Source of the DNA: Solobacterium sp.
GTDB lineage: Bacteria; Bacillota_I; Bacilli_A; Erysipelotrichales; Erysipelotrichaceae
Assembly (NCBI GenBank): GCA_017536845.1
Contig: JAFWCP010000096.1
Span: 1-8,469, forward strand
Reading direction: 5' to 3'
Length of the DNA stretch: 8,469 bases
The translations under genes were made by a program, and so were the position numbers. Positions 1 through 5,503 of the stretch are shown in pieces. Position 1 is the first letter of the stretch. The number at the start of each line of letters is the position of its first letter. The notes below the pieces were generated by a model. That model was not told the DNA's origin. It worked only from the letters and a program-made list of their open reading frames with translations, and did no database searches.

Positions 1-484
1 GATCAGGGGATTGATGAAAGAGTTCCACCATATCCCAGACATCTGTCCCGTTGCGGCATACGATCCGATCATCAAGCAGCGTGTTGATCAATGCTATATA
101 ACCAGGCAGATTTGAGGGTTTCCCCTGATACGTCATCATGCATGGGGAGGTACTGTATGCCATTGTCAGAACCATGATCATATTCATGACAATCCCATAT
201 TCGTTATAGCCCCGGTCTTCAGACTTGAGCTTTCCGGTAATGGTATTGAATGTCGAAGGCTTGCGAATCTGCTGTTCGAAAATTGAATAATCAAAGGATA
301 CGATCCCTTTTTCGTCCGGTTCAGCCCGTCTGACAACGGTATGCGGGATCCCGTTGACAACAAGGGTATCCGTCTTCCGGATGCCGCCGCGCCAGAGCAG
401 TTCCAGAACCTTCCGGTTGAATTCTTCTCTTTGATCTTCCGGAATGGATGCTTTTCCGATCAGCCTGTAATCATCATCCTTCAT
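1..484 (-). CDS. Conserved hypothetical protein, N-terminal 161 residues (gene continues beyond left edge)
   Basis: An open minus-strand frame starts with ATG at 484-482 and stays open to the window edge, so only the first 161 residues are visible and the C-terminus is missing. The start is supported by an AGGAGGA ribosome binding site (491-497 on this strand) 6 nt upstream and by a good promoter further up. The protein begins MKDDDYRLIG and is soluble-looking, with no signal peptide. Seen in the middle are a VSFDYSIFE stretch (residues 62-70), a GIVMNMIMVLTMAYST hydrophobic segment (97-112, likely a buried helix rather than a membrane span) and a PGYIALINTLL segment (127-137). I do not recognise a named domain or catalytic motif. 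The general character resembles uncharacterised Firmicutes proteins, but I cannot name the family. It is transcribed divergently from the hydrolase gene at 726, with which it shares a 241-bp intergenic region. Confidence 0.85.
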   Translation of the reverse strand, partial: MKDDDYRLIGKASIPEDQREEFNRKVLELLWRGGIRKTDTLVVNGIPHTVVRRAEPDEKGIVSFDYSIFEQQIRKPSTFNTITGKLKSEDRGYNEYGIVMNMIMVLTMAYSTSPCMMTYQGKPSNLPGYIALINTLLDDRIVCRNGTDVWDMVELFHQSPD

Positions 485-527
485 AGAATGTCCTCCTCAT
501 AAGCAGTTCTTCTGCTGTGTGAAGTCC

Positions 528-555
528 ATTATCAGGCGGAATACAGGCTTTTCAA
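528..555 (-). promoter_or_regulatory. Sigma-A-type promoter of the minus-strand gene at 1-484
   Basis: Read on the minus strand, a TTGAAA -35 box (555-550) and a GATAAT -10 box (533-528) are separated by 16 bp. Each matches the consensus at 5 of 6 positions. The predicted start near 521 gives a leader of about 37 nt. In that leader a small hairpin (AGCAG/CTGCT arms at 502-506 and 512-516, 5-nt loop) lies just upstream of the AGGAGGA ribosome binding site. Promoter and start are inferred from sequence only. Confidence 0.55.
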
Positions 556-647
556 GATCATTTTCACAATATCTGAGCCTTTTTTATATCATCTTTATCT
601 CAGGGAATTGATGACTGTCTATGGCTGCATTGGTTTCAAAGATGCTG

Positions 648-661
648 ATTTCCCGGGAAAT
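648..661. promoter_or_regulatory. Perfect 14-bp palindrome, possible operator upstream of the hydrolase promoter
   Basis: ATTTCCCGGGAAAT reads the same on both strands across 14 bp and is not flanked by a T run, so it is not a terminator. It ends just upstream of where the -35 element of the 726 promoter would lie; that promoter has no recognisable -35 box. This position, centred about 45 bp upstream of the predicted start, is typical for an activator site. The binding protein is unknown. Confidence 0.35.
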
Positions 662-682
662 GCGCACAAAACACAGCCTGTC

Positions 683-706
683 TGTGATAAAATGGCAACT
701 ATCACA
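683..706. promoter_or_regulatory. Inverted repeat TGTGATA-N10-TATCACA over the -10 and start point, candidate operator
   Basis: Seven-base arms TGTGATA (683-689) and TATCACA (700-706) are exact reverse complements around a 10-nt spacer. The left arm overlaps the extended -10 element and the right arm covers the predicted transcription start, the classic place for a repressor to block RNA polymerase. Part of the left arm is constrained by the promoter motif itself, which lowers the significance. Confidence 0.35.
685..693 (+). promoter_or_regulatory. Extended -10 promoter for the hydrolase gene at 726
   Basis: The sequence TGaTAAAAT has the TGn extension followed by a -10 hexamer that matches TATAAT at 5 of 6 positions. 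No clear -35 box is found 16-18 bp upstream, as is common for extended -10 promoters. The predicted start near 700 gives a leader of about 26 nt ending in a strong ribosome binding site. Confidence 0.5.
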
Positions 707-713
707 AAACGGG

Positions 714-721
714 AAAGGAGG
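714..721 (+). promoter_or_regulatory. Ribosome binding site that fixes the 726 start
   Basis: AAAGGAGG lies 4 nt before ATG 726. The upstream in-frame ATG at 621 has no such site and lies upstream of the promoter, so 726 is chosen as the start. Confidence 0.7.
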
Positions 722-725
722 CGTT

Positions 726-2210
726 ATGGAATTCAGTGTCAAGCAGATTCTGATGTTGAATGAACTGATGTATTTAGAGGCAAAGCCAGGCCGTCCTTTC
801 CCGGATATCCTCGGGTTTGTCGGGAAGAAGGTCGGTGACCTGGTCAATATCATTGATATAGACGCAATCACGGATCCTGATCCTGAGCATCTGCCGATGA
901 TTACGGCTGCGGACTGGAAGAACGTCCTGCAGGCAATCAAACAAGACAATACCGTCATGCGGATGGTAATTGCGGAAGCCTGGAGCGGCCAGGAAACAGG
1001 GGCTGAAGTCTCCGGGCTGTTCCTGACCCCCGACCGCAAAGACGCCGTATTTGTCTTTCGCGGCACGATGACGGCAGGGGAATGGGAAGACAATTTCGCC
1101 GGCGCAGATGTCGCGGATACGCCGCATCAGGTCAACGCATTAAAGGCATACCGGCAGCTGTATGACCGTTTCCATCTGAAACGCACCAGGGTGATTGTCA
1201 GCGGCCATTCCAAGGGCGGCAACAAAGCCAAATACATTACCATTCTTGATGAAACGCCTTGCCGCTGCATTTCCTTCAACGGCCAGGGGTTTTCGGAACT
1301 GTTCTTTGAAAAGTACGGGCCTTTGATCAGCGAGCGGGAAAAGAAGATTGAAAACCATATCGTTGATTATGATTACGTCAACTTCCTGCTGAATGACATC
1401 GGCAGCACGGCATATTACTGCGGCTATGATTACGGCGTCTACGGGGTGGCGGAGAGCCATTGGCTGAGCACGTTCATGCGTTTTGAAGATGACGGGGATT
1501 TCGAAATGGAACGCAGTGAAAGCGGGCAGGCACCGGAAATGAAGATGTTCGACCACCTGATCAACAGCTACCTGCGCTCGCTTGACATGAAGGCAAGGGT
1601 CTCCGCCATGAAGACCATCAGTGCCGTGGCGGAGAACATCCTCTCCCTGCAGGGAATTGTCAGCGCCGGCGCTGCCGCTGCCGCATTCCTGGGACTGCTT
1701 ACCGATGAGGTACGCAGCCGGGACCTGTCCTACCTGCTGGCCTACGTCATCCGCTATGAGCGGGCTTTTCCGGATGCGGTCAGCCAGGTGGAAGGAATGC
1801 TAAAACGGTTCGGCACGGACGGGCTGGCAAAGCTGGTCAATGAAGTCGCCGGCATGCTCAACTGGAAGCGGACTTTCTTCGGCGTGAAACTGAGCTTTGA
1901 GACGCTGTTTTCCATGATCGGCAGGATGGATACGAAGATGCCGGACTGGGTATATGATAAGGGCATCAGCTTCCTGAACAACAAGGGGCTGGAGATCTCC
2001 CGCGAACAGATTCATGATGTGCTGCGTTTTGTCGACAATGTAGACAGGAATCTGGCAACGCTGAAGGTCCTGACGGACGAAAAGGAACGTCCGGTGACTG
2101 AGAACGTCCAGATCCGGATGCCGGTGAAGTCCGGGGCCGGCAGTTTCCTGAAGGCGCTGGGCGAAGACTTCCGGCTGATCCACAGCTATGTGGAAAGCAT
2201 CGGCACATAA
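726..2210 (+). CDS. Mbeg1-like (DUF2974-type) alpha/beta-hydrolase family protein
   Basis: This 494-residue protein carries a lipase-type nucleophile elbow, GHSKGG at residues 160-165 with Ser162 as presumed nucleophile, preceded by the beta-strand VIVS. An upstream VFVFRGT (108-114) resembles the oxyanion-side strand of class 3 lipases. Downstream acidic residues (Asp214, Asp216, Asp224) and His245 in AESHW are candidates for the rest of a triad. GHSKGG is typical of Mbeg1-like/DUF2974 proteins, which look like lipases but whose substrates are unknown. The C-terminal half (about 270-494) is mostly helical, with a hydrophobic, alanine-rich patch at 303-325 that might touch a membrane. There is no signal peptide, so it is probably cytoplasmic. 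It is a single-gene unit with its own promoter and two possible operator sites, and it ends at a terminator shared with the convergent degV-type gene. The hydrolase fold is fairly sure; the reaction is not known. Confidence 0.8.
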   Translation: MEFSVKQILMLNELMYLEAKPGRPFPDILGFVGKKVGDLVNIIDIDAITDPDPEHLPMITAADWKNVLQAIKQDNTVMRMVIAEAWSGQETGAEVSGLFLTPDRKDAVFVFRGTMTAGEWEDNFAGADVADTPHQVNALKAYRQLYDRFHLKRTRVIVSGHSKGGNKAKYITILDETPCRCISFNGQGFSELFFEKYGPLISEREKKIENHIVDYDYVNFLLNDIGSTAYYCGYDYGVYGVAESHWLSTFMRFEDDGDFEMERSESGQAPEMKMFDHLINSYLRSLDMKARVSAMKTISAVAENILSLQGIVSAGAAAAAFLGLLTDEVRSRDLSYLLAYVIRYERAFPDAVSQVEGMLKRFGTDGLAKLVNEVAGMLNWKRTFFGVKLSFETLFSMIGRMDTKMPDWVYDKGISFLNNKGLEISREQIHDVLRFVDNVDRNLATLKVLTDEKERPVTENVQIRMPVKSGAGSFLKALGEDFRLIHSYVESIGT

Positions 2211-2216
2211 AAAAAC

Positions 2217-2239
2217 AGGTGTGATCGAGGATCACACCT
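2217..2239. terminator. Bidirectional terminator between convergent genes
   Basis: A perfect 10-bp stem (AGGTGTGATC with GATCACACCT) closes a 3-nt loop. On the minus strand it is followed by G and then a run of seven T, making a strong terminator for the degV-type gene. On the plus strand it is followed by TTATT, a weaker U-tract for the hydrolase gene. It sits 6 nt after the plus-strand stop and 11 nt after the minus-strand stop. Confidence 0.85.
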
Positions 2240-2250
2240 TTATTGAAAGG

Positions 2251-3096
2251 TTACTGTCTGGGCAGGTCATCGAAGCCGATGATCATGCCGCCTTCTTCCG
2301 CATAATAGCTGCACAGGCCGGTGCATAGGCCGATGGTGACCGGCGCTTCCGGATAGACGGCCAGGATGGCATTGCGAAGGTCTTCGGCGGAGGCGGGATT
2401 GAGGCAGTGGTCGATGTGCACGGCACCGCCCTGATAGCCCATCCGCTGCATTTCCTCAACGGTTGTCTTGATCGTGCGTTTGTGGCCGCGGCAGATATGC
2501 GACTGCTGGATGGTCCCTTCATCACTTGCCTTGCCGAGGAAGCGGATGCCCAGCAGGCCGGCAATCTTGGCAAAGGCCATCGGGCACCTGCCGTTTTTGG
2601 CAAGGTTCATCAGGCTTTCCAGGGCAAACAGGATTTTGACATGGTTCATATAATCGTTGATGAAGGCCTTTGTGGTTTCAAAGGTCATTCCCTGGCTGAG
2701 GCAGTTTTCCAGCTGCCTGACAATCAGCCGCATGGTGGCGCCGGTTGCCTTGGAATTGATGACGTGGATCTTCGCCTCGGGGTGCTCTTCCAGATACATG
2801 TCCTTTGCCTGCATGGCGGCGGCATAGCTGCCGGAAAGGTTGGCGGAGATGGTAACTACAAAGATATTGTCAGCGCCTTCAAAGGCTTCCATCCATTCAT
2901 AGGCATTGGGACAGGAGGTGGTGGATGGTTTCGAACTTGTCTTCATACGGGCAACCATGTCAGCTGTATCAATCCCTTCTCTGTCCACAAATTCGGTTTC
3001 ATCGATGCGGATTTTCAGGGGAACAGTTGTATATGGAATGGGTCCGTCAGTCCGGAACATATTGATGGAAGAATCGGATACAATTTTAATACTCAT
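2251..3096 (-). CDS. DegV family fatty-acid-binding protein
   Basis: The 281-residue protein has the usual DegV length and landmarks: IVSDSS near the N-terminus (5-10), PLKI (26-29), TTSCPNAYEW (59-68, matching the family's TSxPS lipid-headgroup loop), ISANLSGSY (83-91), VINSKATG (112-119) and FALESLMNLAKNGR (157-170, the usual LxxLxxGGR segment). DegV/FakB proteins bind a fatty acid, and FakB types present it to the FakA kinase for phosphorylation and phospholipid synthesis. No fakA is in this window, so that role is only inferred. The usual C-terminal HxGPG-type motif is replaced by GLCTGLCSYYAEEGG (256-270), so it may be a divergent paralogue. ATG 3096 is preceded by GAGGTG (3109-3104) at 7-nt spacing and a TATAAT -10. 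It is monocistronic, convergent with the hydrolase gene and divergent from the metallophosphoesterase. Confidence 0.88.
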   Translation of the reverse strand: MSIKIVSDSSINMFRTDGPIPYTTVPLKIRIDETEFVDREGIDTADMVARMKTSSKPSTTSCPNAYEWMEAFEGADNIFVVTISANLSGSYAAAMQAKDMYLEEHPEAKIHVINSKATGATMRLIVRQLENCLSQGMTFETTKAFINDYMNHVKILFALESLMNLAKNGRCPMAFAKIAGLLGIRFLGKASDEGTIQQSHICRGHKRTIKTTVEEMQRMGYQGGAVHIDHCLNPASAEDLRNAILAVYPEAPVTIGLCTGLCSYYAEEGGMIIGFDDLPRQ

Positions 3097-3119
3097 ATGT
3101 CTGCACCTCGCTTTTTAAT

Positions 3120-3125
3120 ATTATA
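3120..3125 (-). promoter_or_regulatory. -10 box of the DegV-family gene
   Basis: On the minus strand a perfect TATAAT lies 23 nt before the ATG, giving a predicted leader of about 17 nt that just includes the GAGGTG ribosome binding site. The -35 region is poor. Confidence 0.5.
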
Positions 3126-3188
3126 GACAAAAACAGAAGGAAATGGATAAATAAAACCAAAATTGAACTGGTTCTTTTCCATGGGGTG

Positions 3189-3197
3189 TGATATATT
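3189..3197 (+). promoter_or_regulatory. Extended -10 promoter of the metallophosphoesterase gene
   Basis: TGaTATATT carries the TGn extension and a -10 hexamer matching TATAAT at 5 of 6 positions. A TTGAAC at 3163-3168 lies 23 bp upstream, too far to serve as a normal -35 box. The predicted start near 3204 gives a leader of about 38 nt. Confidence 0.45.
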
Positions 3198-3226
3198 CCC
3201 ACATGCAAAACGGCAGGATGGCCGGG

Positions 3227-3235
3227 AAAGGAGGA
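3227..3235 (+). promoter_or_regulatory. Ribosome binding site that fixes the 3242 start
   Basis: AAAGGAGGA sits 6-7 nt before ATG 3242. The frame is open upstream to a TGA-free GTG at 3188, but that codon overlaps the promoter and has no ribosome binding site. Confidence 0.75.
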
Positions 3236-3241
3236 CAGACC

Positions 3242-4180
3242 ATGAAACTGGAAACAGAAGAATATGAAGTGCTGCAGGAAATCCTGGGCTATGTACGCAG
3301 GATCGTAAAGACGGAAGATGCCGAAAAGAGTGAACTGATGGGAACGGAAGACATTCCGGCGGAAGGGCTCAAACGCCTGCTCGACGCTGTTGCCGTATAT
3401 GAGCTGTGTGCGTCCGGCAATGCGGAAGTCCTTCACAGCCGGCATGGCCTGGCCATCCCGGAGGGGGAATATGCATTCCTTGACCGGCAGGCGGTCAAGG
3501 ATCTGAAAAAGACGCTCAGGGCAAGGCCGCCGAAGGCCGTGCCCCGCAAGCTGTATATTTCCGACCTGCATTTCTACCATGAAGGGCTCTGCCGCAAGAT
3601 GGATATGCGGCCGTTCCATGACTATCGGGAAATGAACGAGGCGATGATTGCCGCCTGGAATGCAAAAGTCAACGCCCGTGATGAAGTCTACATCCTCGGC
3701 GACCTTTCCATTGCCAAGGGCCTGGCGACCAACGAGATCCTGAAGCAGCTGAAAGGGCGGTTATATATGATCCGGGGCAACCATGATGCCTTCCTGGACG
3801 ACGCCCAGTTCCAGAAGGAGCGCTTCCTGTGGATCAGGGACTATGCCGAAATCAAGGATGCCGGCCGGAAGGTCGTCCTGTCGCATTATCCTGTCTTCTG
3901 CTACAACGGGCAGTACAGAAAGGACAACGGCATCCCCTTTGTCTACATGCTGTACGGCCATGTCCACAATACTTATGATGAGGTGCTGGTGAACCGTTTT
4001 ATCCAGGAAACAAGGGCGGCCAGAAGGATTTCCAAGTATGACGAAGAGCCGGAGCCGATCCCCTGCAACATGATCAACACCTTCTGCATGTTCTCGGAGT
4101 ATGCACCGCTGACATTGGATGAATGGATCGAAAATGACCGGGCCAGAAGGCAGGCGATGAACACCTTCAAAGGAGAGTAA
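3242..4180 (+). CDS. Calcineurin-like metallophosphoesterase with an N-terminal extension
   Basis: The 312-residue protein contains the full set of metallophosphoesterase motifs from residue 104 on: SDLH (107-110, metal ligands Asp108 and His110), GDLS (153-156), RGNHD (178-182), LSHYP (214-217 core, His215) and YGHVH (238-242). These ligands build the two-metal centre that hydrolyses phosphomono- or diesters. A C-terminal MINTFCMFSEYAPLTLDEW-type segment (277-295) follows the catalytic core, as in many small members of this superfamily. Residues 1-100 form a separate, charged, mostly helical region with no motif I recognise. There is no signal peptide, so the protein should be cytoplasmic. 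It has its own promoter and a terminator that includes its stop codon, so it seems to be a separate unit from the downstream phosphatase operon. The substrate cannot be told from sequence; nucleotide, protein and phage-type phosphoesterases share these motifs. Confidence 0.88.
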   Translation: MKLETEEYEVLQEILGYVRRIVKTEDAEKSELMGTEDIPAEGLKRLLDAVAVYELCASGNAEVLHSRHGLAIPEGEYAFLDRQAVKDLKKTLRARPPKAVPRKLYISDLHFYHEGLCRKMDMRPFHDYREMNEAMIAAWNAKVNARDEVYILGDLSIAKGLATNEILKQLKGRLYMIRGNHDAFLDDAQFQKERFLWIRDYAEIKDAGRKVVLSHYPVFCYNGQYRKDNGIPFVYMLYGHVHNTYDEVLVNRFIQETRAARRISKYDEEPEPIPCNMINTFCMFSEYAPLTLDEWIENDRARRQAMNTFKGE

Positions 4181-4192
4181 CCTCTCCTTTTT
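4169..4192 (+). terminator. Intrinsic terminator overlapping the metallophosphoesterase stop codon
   Basis: A perfect 9-bp stem, AAAGGAGAG (4169-4177) with CTCTCCTTT (4182-4190), closes on a TAAC loop and is followed by TT, giving a five-T run from 4188. The TAA stop of the upstream gene is inside the loop, so a terminating ribosome would cover the hairpin. Confidence 0.75.
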
Positions 4193-4204
4193 GGTATTGG
4201 TTTC

Positions 4205-4213
4205 TGCTATACT
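4205..4213 (+). promoter_or_regulatory. Extended -10 promoter of the phosphatase operon, close to the ATG
   Basis: TGcTATACT has the TGn extension and a -10 hexamer with 5 of 6 consensus bases. Only 7 nt separate it from ATG 4221, so the predicted transcription start falls at or next to the A of the start codon. There is no recognisable -35 box, since that region is the preceding terminator. Confidence 0.5.
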
Positions 4214-4220
4214 TGTAGGC

Positions 4221-5018
4221 ATGGAACTGCGTGAAATCAGAAAGTCGCGAAATTTCCGTGAACTGGGCGGATATCTTACAGAAGACGGCCGGAAGATCCG
4301 AAACGGCTGTTTTTACCGTTCCGGCGCATTGGGGGATCTGAACCATGCGGAACTGCGGGCCGTTCGCAAAGCCGGCATCCGCCATGTCTTTGACCTGCGT
4401 TCCCAGATGGAACGGGACATGCTTAAGGATCCTGACATTCCCGGCGCAAAGCTGCATGAACTGTGCGCGTTTACGGATGAAAACGGCAATGAGGCAGACA
4501 TGTCGCCCAAAGGGCTTGCCCAGGCCTCGCAGGCTGACGCCGGCCTGGCGGTGATGAAGCACCTTTACAGCAACCTGCCGTTCCATTCGGCTTCCTACCG
4601 GCAGTTCTTTGAAGTCATGCGGAAACAGGAGGTGCCGATCCTGTTCCACTGCACGGCCGGCAAGGACAGGACCGGGGTGCTGGCCATGCTTGTGCTCATC
4701 CTGCTGGGCTGTGATGAGGAAACGGCATTAAGAGATTATATGAAGACCAATGAATACCGCGGCGACCGGCTGAAGAAGCTTCTGGATGAATACCAGCTCC
4801 TGATCCGGGATGACCCCCAGGTCGGGGAAATGCTGAGGCTGTTCGAAGGCGTTGAAATTGAATATGCAAGGCTTTCACTGGATGCGGTGAAGCAGAGATA
4901 CGGAACATATGCGGCTTACTTTGAAGCAGAATACGGCCTGACAGAGGCGGAGATCCGCCGCCTGCGGGAGATCTATACAGTACCGGCAGAAGACCGGAAG
5001 GAAGGAGACAGTGAATGA
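4221..5018 (+). CDS. Tyrosine-protein phosphatase (Y_phosphatase3 type)
   Basis: This 265-residue protein begins with the family's conserved RNFRELGGY (residues 10-18), has FDLRS (57-61) and the CX5R active site HCTAGKDRTG (143-152), with Cys144 as phosphocysteine nucleophile and Arg150 binding phosphate. The C-terminal GTYAAYFEAEYGLTEAEI stretch (228-245) is also typical. Members resemble the LipA-type phosphatases of Listeria and dephosphorylate phosphotyrosine and sometimes phosphoinositides; the substrate here is unknown. There is no signal peptide, so it is cytoplasmic as encoded. The start is odd: no real Shine-Dalgarno precedes ATG 4221, and the promoter is so close that the mRNA may be leaderless. 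A TTG at 4191 in frame would add ten residues but lies in the terminator U-tract. Its TGA overlaps the next ATG (ATGA), making it the first gene of a four-gene operon. Confidence 0.9.
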   Translation: MELREIRKSRNFRELGGYLTEDGRKIRNGCFYRSGALGDLNHAELRAVRKAGIRHVFDLRSQMERDMLKDPDIPGAKLHELCAFTDENGNEADMSPKGLAQASQADAGLAVMKHLYSNLPFHSASYRQFFEVMRKQEVPILFHCTAGKDRTGVLAMLVLILLGCDEETALRDYMKTNEYRGDRLKKLLDEYQLLIRDDPQVGEMLRLFEGVEIEYARLSLDAVKQRYGTYAAYFEAEYGLTEAEIRRLREIYTVPAEDRKEGDSE

Positions 5019-5503
5019 AAATAGTAGTAGTGAGTGACAGCCATGGCAACATCCGCCCCCTGCATCAGATTATGGAGAAGCATGCGGATGCGGACCTGTT
5101 TATCCACTGCGGCGACAGCGGCTGGAACCCCTCCGGTCTGCAGGGCTGGACGGTTGTCGGCGGCAATGTGGATTATATGTATGATTACCCCCTGGCCCTG
5201 ATTGAAGAGGTCGGGCCGCACAAGATCCTGGTCACGCACGGCCATGCCTGCTTCTCTTCCTACCGGCCGGATTACGGCGCCCTGGCGGATTATGCCAAAG
5301 ACCTGGAATGTGATACGGTCATGTTCGGCCATACGCATATTTTCTATGATTCCACCGTGCACGGGGTCAGGCTGATCAACCCCGGTTCCACCTATAAGAA
5401 CCGGGATGGCTCGGACCCCTGCTACGCGGTTGTGACGTATGATGAAGAAGCGGACACTTTCACGGTGGAAAGGATGCCGTATATCAAGGGGGCAAAAGGA
5501 TGA
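5015..5503 (+). CDS. YfcE/YsnB-type metallophosphodiesterase
   Basis: The compact 162-residue protein is the usual size for the YfcE/MJ0936 family and carries every expected metal ligand: SDSHGN (7-12, Asp8 and His10), HCGD (31-34, Asp34), GGNVD (49-53, Asn51), THGH (74-77) and FGHTH (104-108), followed by the typical NPGS (122-125). Family members are Mn- or Ni-dependent phosphodiesterases active on artificial diesters in vitro, with uncertain cellular substrates. The start has AAGGAG (5002-5007) 7 nt upstream and overlaps the preceding stop by ATGA. It likewise overlaps the next gene by ATGA, which points to translational coupling. It is unrelated in fold to the phosphatase just upstream but shares the fold of the larger enzyme at 3242. 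Confidence 0.93.
   Translation: MKIVVVSDSHGNIRPLHQIMEKHADADLFIHCGDSGWNPSGLQGWTVVGGNVDYMYDYPLALIEEVGPHKILVTHGHACFSSYRPDYGALADYAKDLECDTVMFGHTHIFYDSTVHGVRLINPGSTYKNRDGSDPCYAVVTYDEEADTFTVERMPYIKGAKG

Noticed and set aside
621..725. N-terminal extension of the hydrolase to ATG 621
   Set aside because: It has no ribosome binding site, precedes the extended -10 promoter, and the AAAGGAGG just before ATG 726 is far better.
2407..3126. 239-codon plus-strand open frame across the DegV-family gene
   Set aside because: It is antisense to a well-supported DegV protein, has no ribosome binding site and no recognisable motif.
3163..3197. TTGAAC/TATATT as a standard -35/-10 pair
   Set aside because: The 23-bp spacing is too long; the TGn-extended -10 alone is a better reading.
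3188..3241. Upstream start of the metallophosphoesterase at 3188
   Set aside because: It overlaps the extended -10 element and lacks a ribosome binding site; ATG 3242 has a strong one.
4191..4220. TTG start ten codons upstream for the tyrosine phosphatase
   Set aside because: It lies in the terminator U-tract and upstream of the promoter, and the only nearby Shine-Dalgarno-like sequence is in the hairpin stem.
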